Origin: an uncultured Bacteroidales bacterium
GTDB taxonomy: Bacteria; Bacteroidota; Bacteroidia; Bacteroidales; UBA932
DNA length: 47,668 bases
Assembly: GCA_947303465.1 (NCBI GenBank)
Contig: CAMYYI010000014.1
Location: 1-47,668, forward strand
Reading direction: 5' to 3'
In this document: positions 15,251 to 23,439 of the stretch, piece by piece
Layout of the letters: each line of letters starts with the position of its first letter
Numbering within the stretch: position 1 is the stretch's first letter
Position numbers and translations under genes: made by a program
Notes under the pieces: generated by a model
What the model was told of the DNA's origin: nothing
The model's database searches: none
The model's input: only the letters and a program-made list of their open reading frames with translations

Positions 15251-17025
15251 AAGAATTCGAAATAAGCTGTCCGCTCACGCGGGAACCAAGGTTGAAGGAG
15301 ATTGAGGCGAAGGCCGGAGGGCTCAAGTGGGTGCTCAAGAAGCGGTCCATCGATGCCCGCAAGGAGCCGGTGTGGCGCTATCAGTATGAGGCTTACGGCC
15401 CCGGAGAGGAGCCGGACGTGTATTTTCCGGCGCCTTATCAGGATGTGCATGATGCTCCGGCAGTGCTGGTGGTGGGCGCCGGCCCCGCCGGCATGTTCGC
15501 GGCGCTCAAGCTGCTCACGCTTGGCCTGAAGCCGGTGGTGCTGGAGCGCGGCAAGGACGTACATGCCCGCAAGTTCGACATGGCGCGCCTCTCCCGGGAG
15601 GGGGTGGTGGATCCGGATTCCAATTATTGTTACGGCGAGGGCGGCGCCGGTGCCTTCTCGGACGGCAAACTCTATACGCGTTCGTCCAAGAGGGGTGACA
15701 ACCGCGAGGTGCTTCACCAGCTGGTGGCGTTCGGCGCCTCGAAAGATATACTCATCGACGCCCATCCGCATATCGGCTCCGATAAACTGCCGACTGTGGT
15801 GGAAAACATCCGAAAGTGTATCATTGAGCACGGCGGTGAATATCACTTTGGAGCCAAAGTGATACAGATTATCCCCCTGGTCGCTTCGCTCCGTAATGGC
15901 TCTTCGAACGAAGAAACAGATTCGCTCGGCGATGGCGGGCGGCAGTTGCCCCTGAGCGGCGTGTCCACCCCCGGACACGGGCAGGGGGAGGGGCCCGCCG
16001 ACAGCAAGTTGTCGCGTAGCGATGACGAAGATGGCGATGGGAGGGGCCGGAGCGAAGCGGAGTCCGCTCAGGGGCAATTTGCCGCCGCTGCTGAGCGGCG
16101 TCTGCCGTCCGGAGCAGCGGAGCAGATGCTGGTCAAGACTGCCGATGGCAGAGAGTTCCGCGGGTGCAAGGTAATATTGGCTACGGGTCACTCTGCACGA
16201 GACATTTACGAAATGCTGGACCGCAGCGGCGTTCCCCTGGAGGCAAAAGGATTCGCACTCGGTGTGCGGGTTGAACATCCTCAGGAAAAGATAAACTTCC
16301 ACCAGTACCATGGCACCTGGAAACCCGGAGTGCCGGCTGCAGAGTATTCCTTCGTGGAGCAGGTCGACGGCCGCGGCGTCTTTTCCTTCTGCATGTGCCC
16401 AGGCGGCATCCTGGTGCCGTCATCGACAGAACCTGGAACAGTTGTGCTCAACGGAATGTCCAATTCCGGCCGCAGCGGCAAGTTTGCCAATGCCGGAGTG
16501 GTGGTGCAGATAGAGCCGGAAGACGTGCCGGGCGACAGTCCCTTCCGCCTTATGGACTTCCAGCGCGAAGTAGAGCGGGCGATGTTCGATTACTGCGAGC
16601 GTCGCTGCTGCAGCGGAGAAAAAGACCTTCCGCAGAATCCCATGGCCGCCCCGGCACAACGTATGGAGGACTTCTGCCTCGGCCGGGAGAGCAAAAAGAT
16701 GCCCCCGACTTCATACTTCCCGGGAGTCATCAGCGCTCCTCTCCACGAACTGTTACCTCCAATAGTCGCCCAGCGCCTTCAGAAGGCCTTCCCCAGGGTG
16801 AAGATGAAGGGCTACTATACAAACGCCGCCCTGCTTCTGGGCGTTGAGTCCCGTACCTCGTCTCCCGTACGCATACCCCGCGATCCCGAAACTCTCGAGG
16901 CACTGGAGATGCCGGGCGTATACCCCTGCGGCGAGGGCGCCGGCTATTCCGGCGGCATAGTCTCCAGCGCCATCGACGGCATACGCTGCGCCGTCGCCGT
17001 TGCCGCCACTTTGGCTGGAGAGTAA
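15247..17025 (+). CDS. FAD-dependent NAD(FAD)-utilising dehydrogenase (COG2509-like) with an inserted segment
   Basis: A protein of 592 residues. A Rossmann FAD site is seen at VVGAGPAGMFAALKL (about 76-90). Family blocks follow: YGEGGAGAFSDGKL, ATGHSARDIYEML, GVRVEHPQ, CMCPGGILVPSS, and YPCGEGAGYSGGI at the C-terminus, the second FAD contact. The reaction is unknown; the family is widespread and poorly characterised. Residues about 210-293 are foreign to the family, low in hydrophobicity and rich in Gly, Ser, Asp and Glu; they are encoded by a repeat element. The gene is coupled to addA by a 4-nt overlap. Typical members are about 520 residues, consistent with an insertion. Confidence 0.87.
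   Translation: MKEFEISCPLTREPRLKEIEAKAGGLKWVLKKRSIDARKEPVWRYQYEAYGPGEEPDVYFPAPYQDVHDAPAVLVVGAGPAGMFAALKLLTLGLKPVVLERGKDVHARKFDMARLSREGVVDPDSNYCYGEGGAGAFSDGKLYTRSSKRGDNREVLHQLVAFGASKDILIDAHPHIGSDKLPTVVENIRKCIIEHGGEYHFGAKVIQIIPLVASLRNGSSNEETDSLGDGGRQLPLSGVSTPGHGQGEGPADSKLSRSDDEDGDGRGRSEAESAQGQFAAAAERRLPSGAAEQMLVKTADGREFRGCKVILATGHSARDIYEMLDRSGVPLEAKGFALGVRVEHPQEKINFHQYHGTWKPGVPAAEYSFVEQVDGRGVFSFCMCPGGILVPSSTEPGTVVLNGMSNSGRSGKFANAGVVVQIEPEDVPGDSPFRLMDFQREVERAMFDYCERRCCSGEKDLPQNPMAAPAQRMEDFCLGRESKKMPPTSYFPGVISAPLHELLPPIVAQRLQKAFPRVKMKGYYTNAALLLGVESRTSSPVRIPRDPETLEALEMPGVYPCGEGAGYSGGIVSSAIDGIRCAVAVAATLAGE
15874..16125. repeat. palindromic repeat element inserted in frame in the dehydrogenase gene
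   Basis: The segment of about 250 bp has a 14-bp perfect inverted repeat (TTGCCCCTGAGCGG at 15946-15959 and its complement at 16064-16077). It also has an inner GTGTCC/GGACAC hairpin (15961-15978), a palindrome GGCAATTTGCC near 16073, and a copy of the GTCGCTTCGCTCCGTAA repeat at 15880. It keeps the reading frame. The borders are estimated from where the protein stops resembling its family. Confidence 0.65.
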
Positions 17026-17052
17026 CATCTTTATCCTCAACTACTTACCGAT

Positions 17053-17082
17053 TTTGCCTGCACGAAAAATAATGCGGGCAAA
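17053..17082. terminator. hairpin between convergent genes
   Basis: TTTGCCTGCA / TGCGGGCAAA form a 10-bp stem with one G-T pair and a 10-nt loop, followed by GTCTTT. It sits between the dehydrogenase stop and the radical SAM gene stop. A 13-nt palindrome GCTGATAATCAGC follows at about 17094. It is a weak bidirectional terminator at best. Confidence 0.5.
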
Positions 17083-17129
17083 GTCTTTATGTGGCTGATA
17101 ATCAGCGTGATACGCTCCAGTCGAAAAAA

Positions 17130-18350
17130 TTATTTGGTGAACAAGCCCGACTGGTAGCCCAGGCACTGGAAGCCGTTACGATTAATAACAGGAATGAGGG
17201 ACTCGCTGATACCGAGCTGTAATCTGACCCAGTGGCAGATGCTTACGCTCATACCCAGCTTGTCCGTGTACTTTATCATCTGTTCAAGACACTCCAGGCT
17301 CCGAGCCTTGTCCGGGGCGATGCGTCCACGTTGTTTGCGATGACCGGCATTCGTCGGCATAAGGTAATCTTCGTAAAACTGTTTCTCGAGAGTCTTGTCA
17401 TAAACTCCAAGATACTGGCCCAGCATTGCCAAATTCTCGACACAAGCGGTAAGGAATTCAGGCTTGTAATTAATTATGCCGTTATCGTGAAGGGTATCGA
17501 AAAAAGCTGAAATGTGTTCTTGGGTCAACCAGGGGGTGATAATCGGCTGGACCAGGGCCGAATTGGCCGGTATGCCTGCTTCATGGCACAAACGAACCGC
17601 TTTCATGCGCTCAGACAGAGGCGCGGCATAAGGTTCGAGAATGTCCCTGAATGTGTCGGGCATGATAGAGACGCTGGTGTTGAATTGCATGCGATTGCGC
17701 AAACGGGAAAACAAATCCAGGATGGTCTCTCCGTTATCCTCTACAAGCAGGTGGCGGGCACCGGCCTTGGAGGCAATGAACAGACGGGCCTGAGAGTTGG
17801 GATTCAGCTCAAAATGATGGATAAACTCCCTAAGTATCCTATGCGCTATACCAGTAAGCAGAGTGGCTTCCTGAAAGGCCTCGGTCTTAGGTGAAAAATA
17901 GTAATAATGCTTATCATTGGAGCTGTCGGGGCCGTTCTGCTCATCAAGCAGTTTGCGTACATACAGGTGGTAATTCCCGAAAGCGATAATATCCTGCTCA
18001 TGCACTCCGTCCGAAACCAGACAATACTGACATCCGACTCCGCAGCCTCGCACGGGGTTGATTTCCCATGTAAGGGTTGGGCAATGGCCGGTATAATTGT
18101 GGATTTCTTTTTGTACCGCGGAAGGGTCTGTTTCTGCGAGCGAGAAATACGGTTTTGGTATCAGGAGACGCTCTTTGAAGCGTTTGGAGAAAACTTGAGA
18201 ACCGCGCGATAAAGCCTCTAAAGTAGTGTCTGACGGCTCTACATTAACCTCTAAATCCTTCAGGTAACGAGCATCGGTTACCTGCGGTTCGAACCCTTTG
18301 ATATTATATACGGTTTGTTTATGTGAGTACAGAGGAGTGAATACTTTCAT
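17130..18350 (-). CDS. radical SAM protein of the spore photoproduct lyase-like family
   Basis: A protein of 406 residues. The iron-sulfur motif GCGVGCQYC gives Cys103, Cys107 and Cys110 (CX3CX2C), typical of radical SAM enzymes. Later blocks FIASKAGARHLL, NTSVSIMPD and ANSALVQPIITPWLTQEH fit the SPL-like subgroup (Rv2578c-type). Such proteins are related to the lyase that repairs thymine photodimers, but most non-sporulating members have unknown substrates, so DNA repair is only possible. The gene stands alone, convergent with the dehydrogenase and divergent from 18414. A TATCTTCG sequence lies just ahead of its ATG. Confidence 0.82.
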   Translation of the reverse strand: MKVFTPLYSHKQTVYNIKGFEPQVTDARYLKDLEVNVEPSDTTLEALSRGSQVFSKRFKERLLIPKPYFSLAETDPSAVQKEIHNYTGHCPTLTWEINPVRGCGVGCQYCLVSDGVHEQDIIAFGNYHLYVRKLLDEQNGPDSSNDKHYYYFSPKTEAFQEATLLTGIAHRILREFIHHFELNPNSQARLFIASKAGARHLLVEDNGETILDLFSRLRNRMQFNTSVSIMPDTFRDILEPYAAPLSERMKAVRLCHEAGIPANSALVQPIITPWLTQEHISAFFDTLHDNGIINYKPEFLTACVENLAMLGQYLGVYDKTLEKQFYEDYLMPTNAGHRKQRGRIAPDKARSLECLEQMIKYTDKLGMSVSICHWVRLQLGISESLIPVINRNGFQCLGYQSGLFTK

Positions 18351-18373
18351 AGCTCGCGAAGATACGCATTATA

Positions 18374-18404
18374 TTGCTTTTTTATCCTCCTAATATTATC
18401 TTTG
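18374..18404 (+). promoter_or_regulatory. promoter TTG-N20-TATCTTTG
   Basis: TTG at 18374-18376 and the perfect -7 box TATCTTTG at 18397-18404 are 20 nt apart. The ATG at 18414 follows 9 nt later, with AAGGA between, which could be a weak ribosome site. It drives the 18414-21069 trio. Confidence 0.72.
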
Positions 18405-18413
18405 TGTTAAGGA

Positions 18414-19580
18414 ATGTATAGCGACCTGTCAGACTATTACCTTCACTGGTATCACGAAAAGCCTATCGCCGTAACCGCGCAAAGGCGCGATGAGCTGCGC
18501 CGCCTGCACCGTTGCCTGATGGCCTGCATCAACCACTTCGTGCAGCATTATGAGAGCCTGACGGAGCGCTATATGCCATTGAGCGACAAGGAGATGGAGA
18601 TTCTTGCGGAGCAGAGCCGCCATCCCTTCCGCGCCGGCACTTTCCGCCCGGATTATATAATCACGGAAGAAGGGGGTTTACGAATCTGCGAAATCACCTC
18701 CCGCTTCTTCGCCCACGGCATTTTCATGAGCTGGTTCGGAGATACTTACGCCAGGTCTTTCTGCAAAGAGCACGGACTCCCCGCGCCCGAAAGCCGCTTC
18801 GGCGAGATGATGGACTACATGCTGGAGATATGCGGCGGAGCAAGGCGCATGTTCGTCTTCAAGAGTGCCGACCGCACCAGCGAAATCCGCCTGTACAAGC
18901 GTTTCTATGAGGCCCATGGAATCGAAGTCAGGGTTCTGGAGGCCCGGGAAGTGGAGCCGTTGCGCAGCGAATGGGACCGCCCCGGCACCTTCCTCGCCAG
19001 CGCACTCAACCAGGGGGACATACTCTCCTTGGACATGGATACGCTCAAGGCGATGATGCGCCTCGGCTGCTACAGCGACTTCCGCAATATCTTCCTCATC
19101 CACGACAAGCGTTTTATGCATATGTGGTTCGAGGATTCCTTCACCGATGGATGCCTGGGCGCGGAAGACGCGGCCTTCCTCCGCAGCCATGCCATTCCCA
19201 CCTTCCTTACGCCTCCGGCAGAAGCCCGAACAGACAAGGACGCCTGGATCATAAAGCCATGGCGTCTCGGAAAGAGCGAAGGGGTGCATGCCGGACCCCT
19301 CACATCCGAGGTGGAATGGGAACGGATGTTCGACAGCGGGGCGACGGAGGGCATGATAGCCCAGCCATTCCTGCGCCAGCGTACCTATCGGACCGAGTTC
19401 GAAGGAAAGCCGTTCGACGATTACGCCTGCGGCATGATGCTGTGTGTGGATGACAAGTATTTCGATTCCGGTTATTTCCGCTGCTCCAGCATACCAGTAA
19501 CCAATCAGGGCGACGACCGCAAGGCCGCAGTCATTCACAGCGGCGATATGGCAATCATACAACTCTGCGACCTGTTATGA
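18414..19580 (+). CDS. ATP-grasp-like protein, function unknown
   Basis: A protein of 388 residues with no signal peptide or membrane span. The N-terminal part (LRICEITSRFFAHGIFMSW) and a central Rossmann-like part (EIRLYKRFYEAHGIEVRVLE) lead into a C-terminal region with DAWIIKPWRLGKSEGVHAG, MIAQPFLRQ and YACGMMLCVDDKYFDSGYF. These resemble the nucleotide-binding and closing strands of ATP-grasp ligases, with a layout like glutathionylspermidine-synthase-type members. If so, it would join a carboxylate to an amine or thiol, but catalysis is inferred. Its stop overlaps the WbqC gene by 4 nt, so it probably acts in the same pathway as the next two genes. Confidence 0.6.
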   Translation: MYSDLSDYYLHWYHEKPIAVTAQRRDELRRLHRCLMACINHFVQHYESLTERYMPLSDKEMEILAEQSRHPFRAGTFRPDYIITEEGGLRICEITSRFFAHGIFMSWFGDTYARSFCKEHGLPAPESRFGEMMDYMLEICGGARRMFVFKSADRTSEIRLYKRFYEAHGIEVRVLEAREVEPLRSEWDRPGTFLASALNQGDILSLDMDTLKAMMRLGCYSDFRNIFLIHDKRFMHMWFEDSFTDGCLGAEDAAFLRSHAIPTFLTPPAEARTDKDAWIIKPWRLGKSEGVHAGPLTSEVEWERMFDSGATEGMIAQPFLRQRTYRTEFEGKPFDDYACGMMLCVDDKYFDSGYFRCSSIPVTNQGDDRKAAVIHSGDMAIIQLCDLL

Positions 19581-20269
19581 CACTTGCCGCCAACCAGCCG
19601 TACTTTCTCCCGTATTTCCCTTATTGGCAGTTGATTGCGGCGGCCGACGCCTTCCTTGTGAGCGACGATTACGCATACATGAAGGGCAGCTGGATACCCC
19701 GTAACCGGATTCTTGTAAACGGCCGCACGCAGTACTTCCGGGTAGAAGTGGAAGACCAGAGCTGCCACCGCCTTATCAAGGACTGCAACATTTTGCCCAT
19801 TAGCGTACGTGAGAAGCTTCGTACTCTGGAAATGGCTTATCACAAAGCGCCCAATTTTAACGACGGCTATGCCCTTGCGGAACGTATACTGCGCTGGCCG
19901 GACACCAATCTGGCCGGATTCCTCTATCATTCCATATCCGAGGTATGCGGCTATATGGGCATAAGCACGTCCCTGCTCAAGACTTCCGACCTGCCGGGCA
20001 ACTGCCTGCTGCGCAAGGAGAAACGTATCTACGATTTCTGCCACAGGCTGGGCGCAGAACGGTATGTCAACGCTATCGGCGGGCAGGCCATGTACGACAA
20101 GGCCGCTTTCCGCAGCGAGGGTATTGATCTCCGCTTCATCTGTTCGGAGGCTGCTCCCTACGACCAGGGCGGCATGGCTTTCATACCGGATCTGTCGGTA
20201 ATAGATGTCATTATGTTCAATTCCAGGGAGGCTCTGCATGAGCGCCTGGGGCAATTCCGCCTGATATGA
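19577..20269 (+). CDS. WbqC family protein
   Basis: A protein of 230 residues with the WbqC N-terminal signature: ANQPYFLPYFPYWQLI, AADAFLVSDD, and WIPRNRILVNGRTQYF. WbqC-like proteins occur in O-antigen and other surface-polysaccharide clusters, and are thought to help make modified amino sugars, but the reaction is not established. Overlaps of 4 nt at both ends link it to the ATP-grasp-like gene and the glycosyltransferase. Confidence 0.85.
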   Translation: MTLAANQPYFLPYFPYWQLIAAADAFLVSDDYAYMKGSWIPRNRILVNGRTQYFRVEVEDQSCHRLIKDCNILPISVREKLRTLEMAYHKAPNFNDGYALAERILRWPDTNLAGFLYHSISEVCGYMGISTSLLKTSDLPGNCLLRKEKRIYDFCHRLGAERYVNAIGGQAMYDKAAFRSEGIDLRFICSEAAPYDQGGMAFIPDLSVIDVIMFNSREALHERLGQFRLI

Positions 20270-21069
20270 CAGTAAGCGTTATCTGCCTGGCCTACAACCA
20301 TGAGGCTTACATCCGCGATGCCCTTGAGGGCTTCGTGATGCAGCAGACGGACTTCCCGTTTGAGGTGCTGGTGCACGATGACGCCTCTACTGACGGAACT
20401 GCGGACATCATACGTGAGTATGCCTCCCGCTATCCGGATATTATCAGGCCGGTGTTCCAGACGGTCAACCAGCACTCCCGCGGCGTTTGCATAGCGAGGG
20501 AATTCCTGTTTCCGCTTGTCCGGGGGCGCTATGTGGCCATGTGTGAGGGGGATGATTATTGGACCGACCCTTTGAAACTGAGCAAGCAGGTGGCGACGCT
20601 GGAGGCGCACCCTGAACTCGATATCTGTGCCCACCGTGCAGTGAAGGTGCGTGACGGAAAGCCCTATGGATTTCAGGGCCCGGGAGGCCGCACTCGGGTT
20701 ATCCCGACGGAGAAGGTCATATTGAGGGGAGGGGATTTCGTGGCTACCGGCAGTCTCCTGTGCAGGAGTGAAGTGTATTTGCTGGATACTCCCATGCGAC
20801 GGGAGTTATTCCTGGATTATACCCTGCAGATACAGGGCTCGCTGCGTGGAGGCATGCTGTACCTTTCCGAATGCATGTCGGTTTACAGGCGTGGCCTCCC
20901 GGAATCCTGGACCGGCATATACAGATGGAGCAATGACACCTCACTTTATGACCGCACGGAACGTATGCTGGATGCGCTTGACGAATGGACAGGCGGGCGT
21001 TTCAGGGCTGCAGTCCAAGGCCGTAAAAGGATAATAAAGATTCATCGCTTTTTCAGGAAGTTGCTATGA
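20266..21069 (+). CDS. glycosyltransferase family 2
   Basis: A protein of 267 residues with a GT-A fold. The N-terminal strand SVICLAYNHEAYI is followed by VLVHDDASTDGT and the DXD-type motif CEGDDYWTD, then a C-terminal acceptor region with basic residues. It should transfer a sugar from a nucleotide donor to a cytoplasmic-side acceptor. It is the last of the coupled trio. Only 14 nt separate it from the convergent ABC exporter gene, so the two operons may form one locus. Confidence 0.88.
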   Translation: MTVSVICLAYNHEAYIRDALEGFVMQQTDFPFEVLVHDDASTDGTADIIREYASRYPDIIRPVFQTVNQHSRGVCIAREFLFPLVRGRYVAMCEGDDYWTDPLKLSKQVATLEAHPELDICAHRAVKVRDGKPYGFQGPGGRTRVIPTEKVILRGGDFVATGSLLCRSEVYLLDTPMRRELFLDYTLQIQGSLRGGMLYLSECMSVYRRGLPESWTGIYRWSNDTSLYDRTERMLDALDEWTGGRFRAAVQGRKRIIKIHRFFRKLL

Positions 21070-21083
21070 ATCTGATATTTGCG

Positions 21084-22715
21084 CTATAGCTTGAGAACTA
21101 TGTCGGCGTAGGAAGTGGCGGCGGGACGATGAGTGATGCAGAGTATGGTCTTGCTGCCGCGATACCTGGCGCCCAGGCGCTCCAGTAATTGCACTTCCGT
21201 GTCGGCATCCAGAGCGGAAGTGGCCTCGTCCAGCACCAGGATTCCTCCCGGGCGCAACAGGGCGCGGGCAATGGAGATGCGCTGGGCCTGACCTTCGCTC
21301 AAACCGGCACCGATTTCCGCGCAAACGGTATCCAGCCCGTTCTCCAGCTGGTAAACGAAGTCGGCCGCAGCCAGATGCAGGGCCTCATGCAGTTTCTCCT
21401 CGCTCGCATCAGGGTCTGCCAGCAGCAGATTCTCCCTGATGGTTCCGCTCATAAGGCTGTTGCCCTGTGGAACGTACATGAAATTGCAGCGTGTGCGCAC
21501 CCCGGAAGGCACCTGAATCCCGTCCGAGTATAGAATGACCTTGCCGTCATCCGGCTTCAGCAGTGCCATGATTACCCTTATCAGGGTGGATTTGCCGGCT
21601 CCGGTAGAGCCCACGATCGCCGTCATGGAACCGGGAGTGAAATCGAAGTCCAGTCCCTTGACCACGGCGGTGTGTGCTCCCTCATAGGTAAAGCTCAGAT
21701 TCTCTATACGGACGCCGGGAGCCCCGGGCAGCACTATGTCTTCTCCGTCTTCCTCCTGCTCTGCCTGCTCTATATCCATCAGACGGTCCTCTGAAGCAAG
21801 CGCCTTGATGAAGGAGGGGATTTGCTGGGCGATGCCTGCGACAGGCCGCTGTACCTGGCCTACCAGCTGCAGGAAGGCTACCATGGTACCGTAGCCTATG
21901 GTGCCGTCACGCAATCCGAAAACGCCCCACAGAAACACCAGTGCGTAACCGGAAACGAAGCCAAGATGCATGAATCCGCGGGAGATGGCGTTGTAATTCA
22001 GCCGTACGATGGTCTTGTCGTAAACGGTCTGCTGCATGCCTCCCAGCTTCTCCAGCATACGGGAGACGGCCCCGAGCATACGAACTATTACGCGGCGCTG
22101 GGTGTTCTCCTGGATGTGCCCCTGGACCTGTGCGTCGGCGGCGCGAATCTCGTTGGACAGGGCGCGTAACTTCTTGAAGAACAGGCGGCTGAAAAGAACC
22201 GCCACGGGCATGATGATAAGCAGTATCCAGGCGAGGTCGGGGGAGAGTATGAATACGTAAGCCGATGCCGCCAGGAGCTGGGTGAAAGTTATCGCCACCT
22301 CCGGCACGGATTCGCAGATGAAATCCACCAGCACGCGTATATCCTCTTCCAGTCGGCTTACGGTATCGCCGCTGTGCAACTTGTCCTTGCCTGTCCATGT
22401 GCTGTACATCACCTTGCGGAACATGGACGCGCGCATGTCGTTCTTTGCCTTGACGACTATGACGCCCTGCCAGTAATTGGCGCCGACACGGGCGATAACC
22501 TGCATGAGCATGATGCCCAGCAGGATAAAGACAAATGTCCGGAGTTCTCCGGGAGCGTCACCGGTGGCTACATCGACCACCTTTTTGGACGCCCAGACGA
22601 ATGCAAGGGAAGCCACTACCCCGATAAGCCCGATAATGAAGCTTACCAGAATGCGGAAACGATGGGGGCGCATAGCCCTCATCAGGCCCTTGAAACATTC
22701 GCGGAAAGGTCTCAT
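21084..22715 (-). CDS. ABC exporter, fused permease and ATPase
   Basis: A protein of 543 residues. About six membrane spans lie in residues 20-300. The ATPase follows: Walker A GSTGAGKST (about 368), signature LSEGQAQRI (about 473), Walker B ILVLDEATSALD (about 496), and H-loop CITHRPA. This is the half-transporter exporter type (ABCB/LapB-like) without a C39 peptidase domain. The start at 22715 was chosen since the upstream ATG at 22745 would overlap pqqD by 31 nt, while 22715 overlaps the stop by 1 nt (TGATG). As last gene of the cassette, it probably exports the product of the other three. Confidence 0.88.
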   Translation of the reverse strand: MRPFRECFKGLMRAMRPHRFRILVSFIIGLIGVVASLAFVWASKKVVDVATGDAPGELRTFVFILLGIMLMQVIARVGANYWQGVIVVKAKNDMRASMFRKVMYSTWTGKDKLHSGDTVSRLEEDIRVLVDFICESVPEVAITFTQLLAASAYVFILSPDLAWILLIIMPVAVLFSRLFFKKLRALSNEIRAADAQVQGHIQENTQRRVIVRMLGAVSRMLEKLGGMQQTVYDKTIVRLNYNAISRGFMHLGFVSGYALVFLWGVFGLRDGTIGYGTMVAFLQLVGQVQRPVAGIAQQIPSFIKALASEDRLMDIEQAEQEEDGEDIVLPGAPGVRIENLSFTYEGAHTAVVKGLDFDFTPGSMTAIVGSTGAGKSTLIRVIMALLKPDDGKVILYSDGIQVPSGVRTRCNFMYVPQGNSLMSGTIRENLLLADPDASEEKLHEALHLAAADFVYQLENGLDTVCAEIGAGLSEGQAQRISIARALLRPGGILVLDEATSALDADTEVQLLERLGARYRGSKTILCITHRPAATSYADIVLKL

Positions 22716-22984
22716 CAGTCGACCGCTATTCCGGCTTCCTTCCACTTGACGATGATGGCCTCGGAATCGCGCAGGGCGGTCTCGCGGTCAATCTCGTAAC
22801 GCTCCACCAGAAGGTCTGCGAGAGTGTCTGCGTTGAAATCTATTCCGTTCACGGACTTCCACAGGTAGGCTGCGGACTCGTTAAGCGAAATCATCTTGTT
22901 GAAATTGATGTTGCGGATATTCTCTGCGGTAATGATGAACTCCTTTCCGAGCGGACGGAGGGTGAATCCTTCAACTGTTTTCAT
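22715..22984 (-). CDS. PqqD-like peptide-binding protein
   Basis: A protein of 89 residues with a PqqD/RRE-like winged helix: N-terminal strands (LRPLGKEFIITAEN), MISLNESAAYLWKSV, then helices ending IIVKWKEAGI. Such proteins bind the leader of a RiPP precursor and pass it to a modifying enzyme. Unlike the classic partners, no radical SAM or cyclase is present in the cassette. The ATG overlaps the peptidase stop by 4 nt and the stop overlaps the ABC exporter start by 1 nt. Confidence 0.83.
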   Translation of the reverse strand: MKTVEGFTLRPLGKEFIITAENIRNINFNKMISLNESAAYLWKSVNGIDFNADTLADLLVERYEIDRETALRDSEAIIVKWKEAGIAVD

Positions 22985-23439
22985 AATATCTTGATTCTTC
23001 TGTAAATTCCTAAAAAATAGCGTCTTACGATACGAGGGGCAGCTACCCAGCGGCGGCTCATGCGCCTGAACGAAGGGCTGTCGCAGTCGAAGCGCTTTCG
23101 CTCTCCCCTCAAGATGGCCACGGCGGTGCCGCAGACATCCTGCAGGGTGCAGGCTTCAGTGGCGTCCAGGTTTCCGTCACCCTTCAGCCGTACGCGATCC
23201 CCGCTGATGGCGTTCACGCGGTGGAGTACATAGCGGCCGTTGCCCAGATGGCACAGCACTATGTCGCCCACCTCTACATTGTCTCGCTTTACCAGTTCGA
23301 CGCTGTCCCTCTCGCCGCGAATGAACGGCGACATGCTGGCCCCCTTGGTCATGATGGTGACACTGTGTCCCTCCAGCAGCATGCGGGTGGCTTCTCCCAG
23401 CATTATGGCGTTGGGCAGTATGATCTTCTTCGCTTTCAT
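22981..23439 (-). CDS. S24/S26 family (signal-peptidase-like) protein without membrane anchor
   Basis: A protein of 152 residues. The Ser nucleophile is in KGASMSP (Ser35). The base position reads YVLHRV, with His where bacterial SPases have Lys, as in SipW/ER-type enzymes; LKGDGN matches the family's third box. No hydrophobic N-terminal segment is seen, so it is likely cytoplasmic, with a basic C-terminal tail. It may cleave a peptide handled by the neighbouring PqqD-like protein. The start at 23439 was chosen over an open frame to 23583 because it gives a 4-nt ATGA overlap with the kinase stop and starts at the family N-terminus. Confidence 0.8.
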   Translation of the reverse strand: MKAKKIILPNAIMLGEATRMLLEGHSVTIMTKGASMSPFIRGERDSVELVKRDNVEVGDIVLCHLGNGRYVLHRVNAISGDRVRLKGDGNLDATEACTLQDVCGTAVAILRGERKRFDCDSPSFRRMSRRWVAAPRIVRRYFLGIYRRIKIL

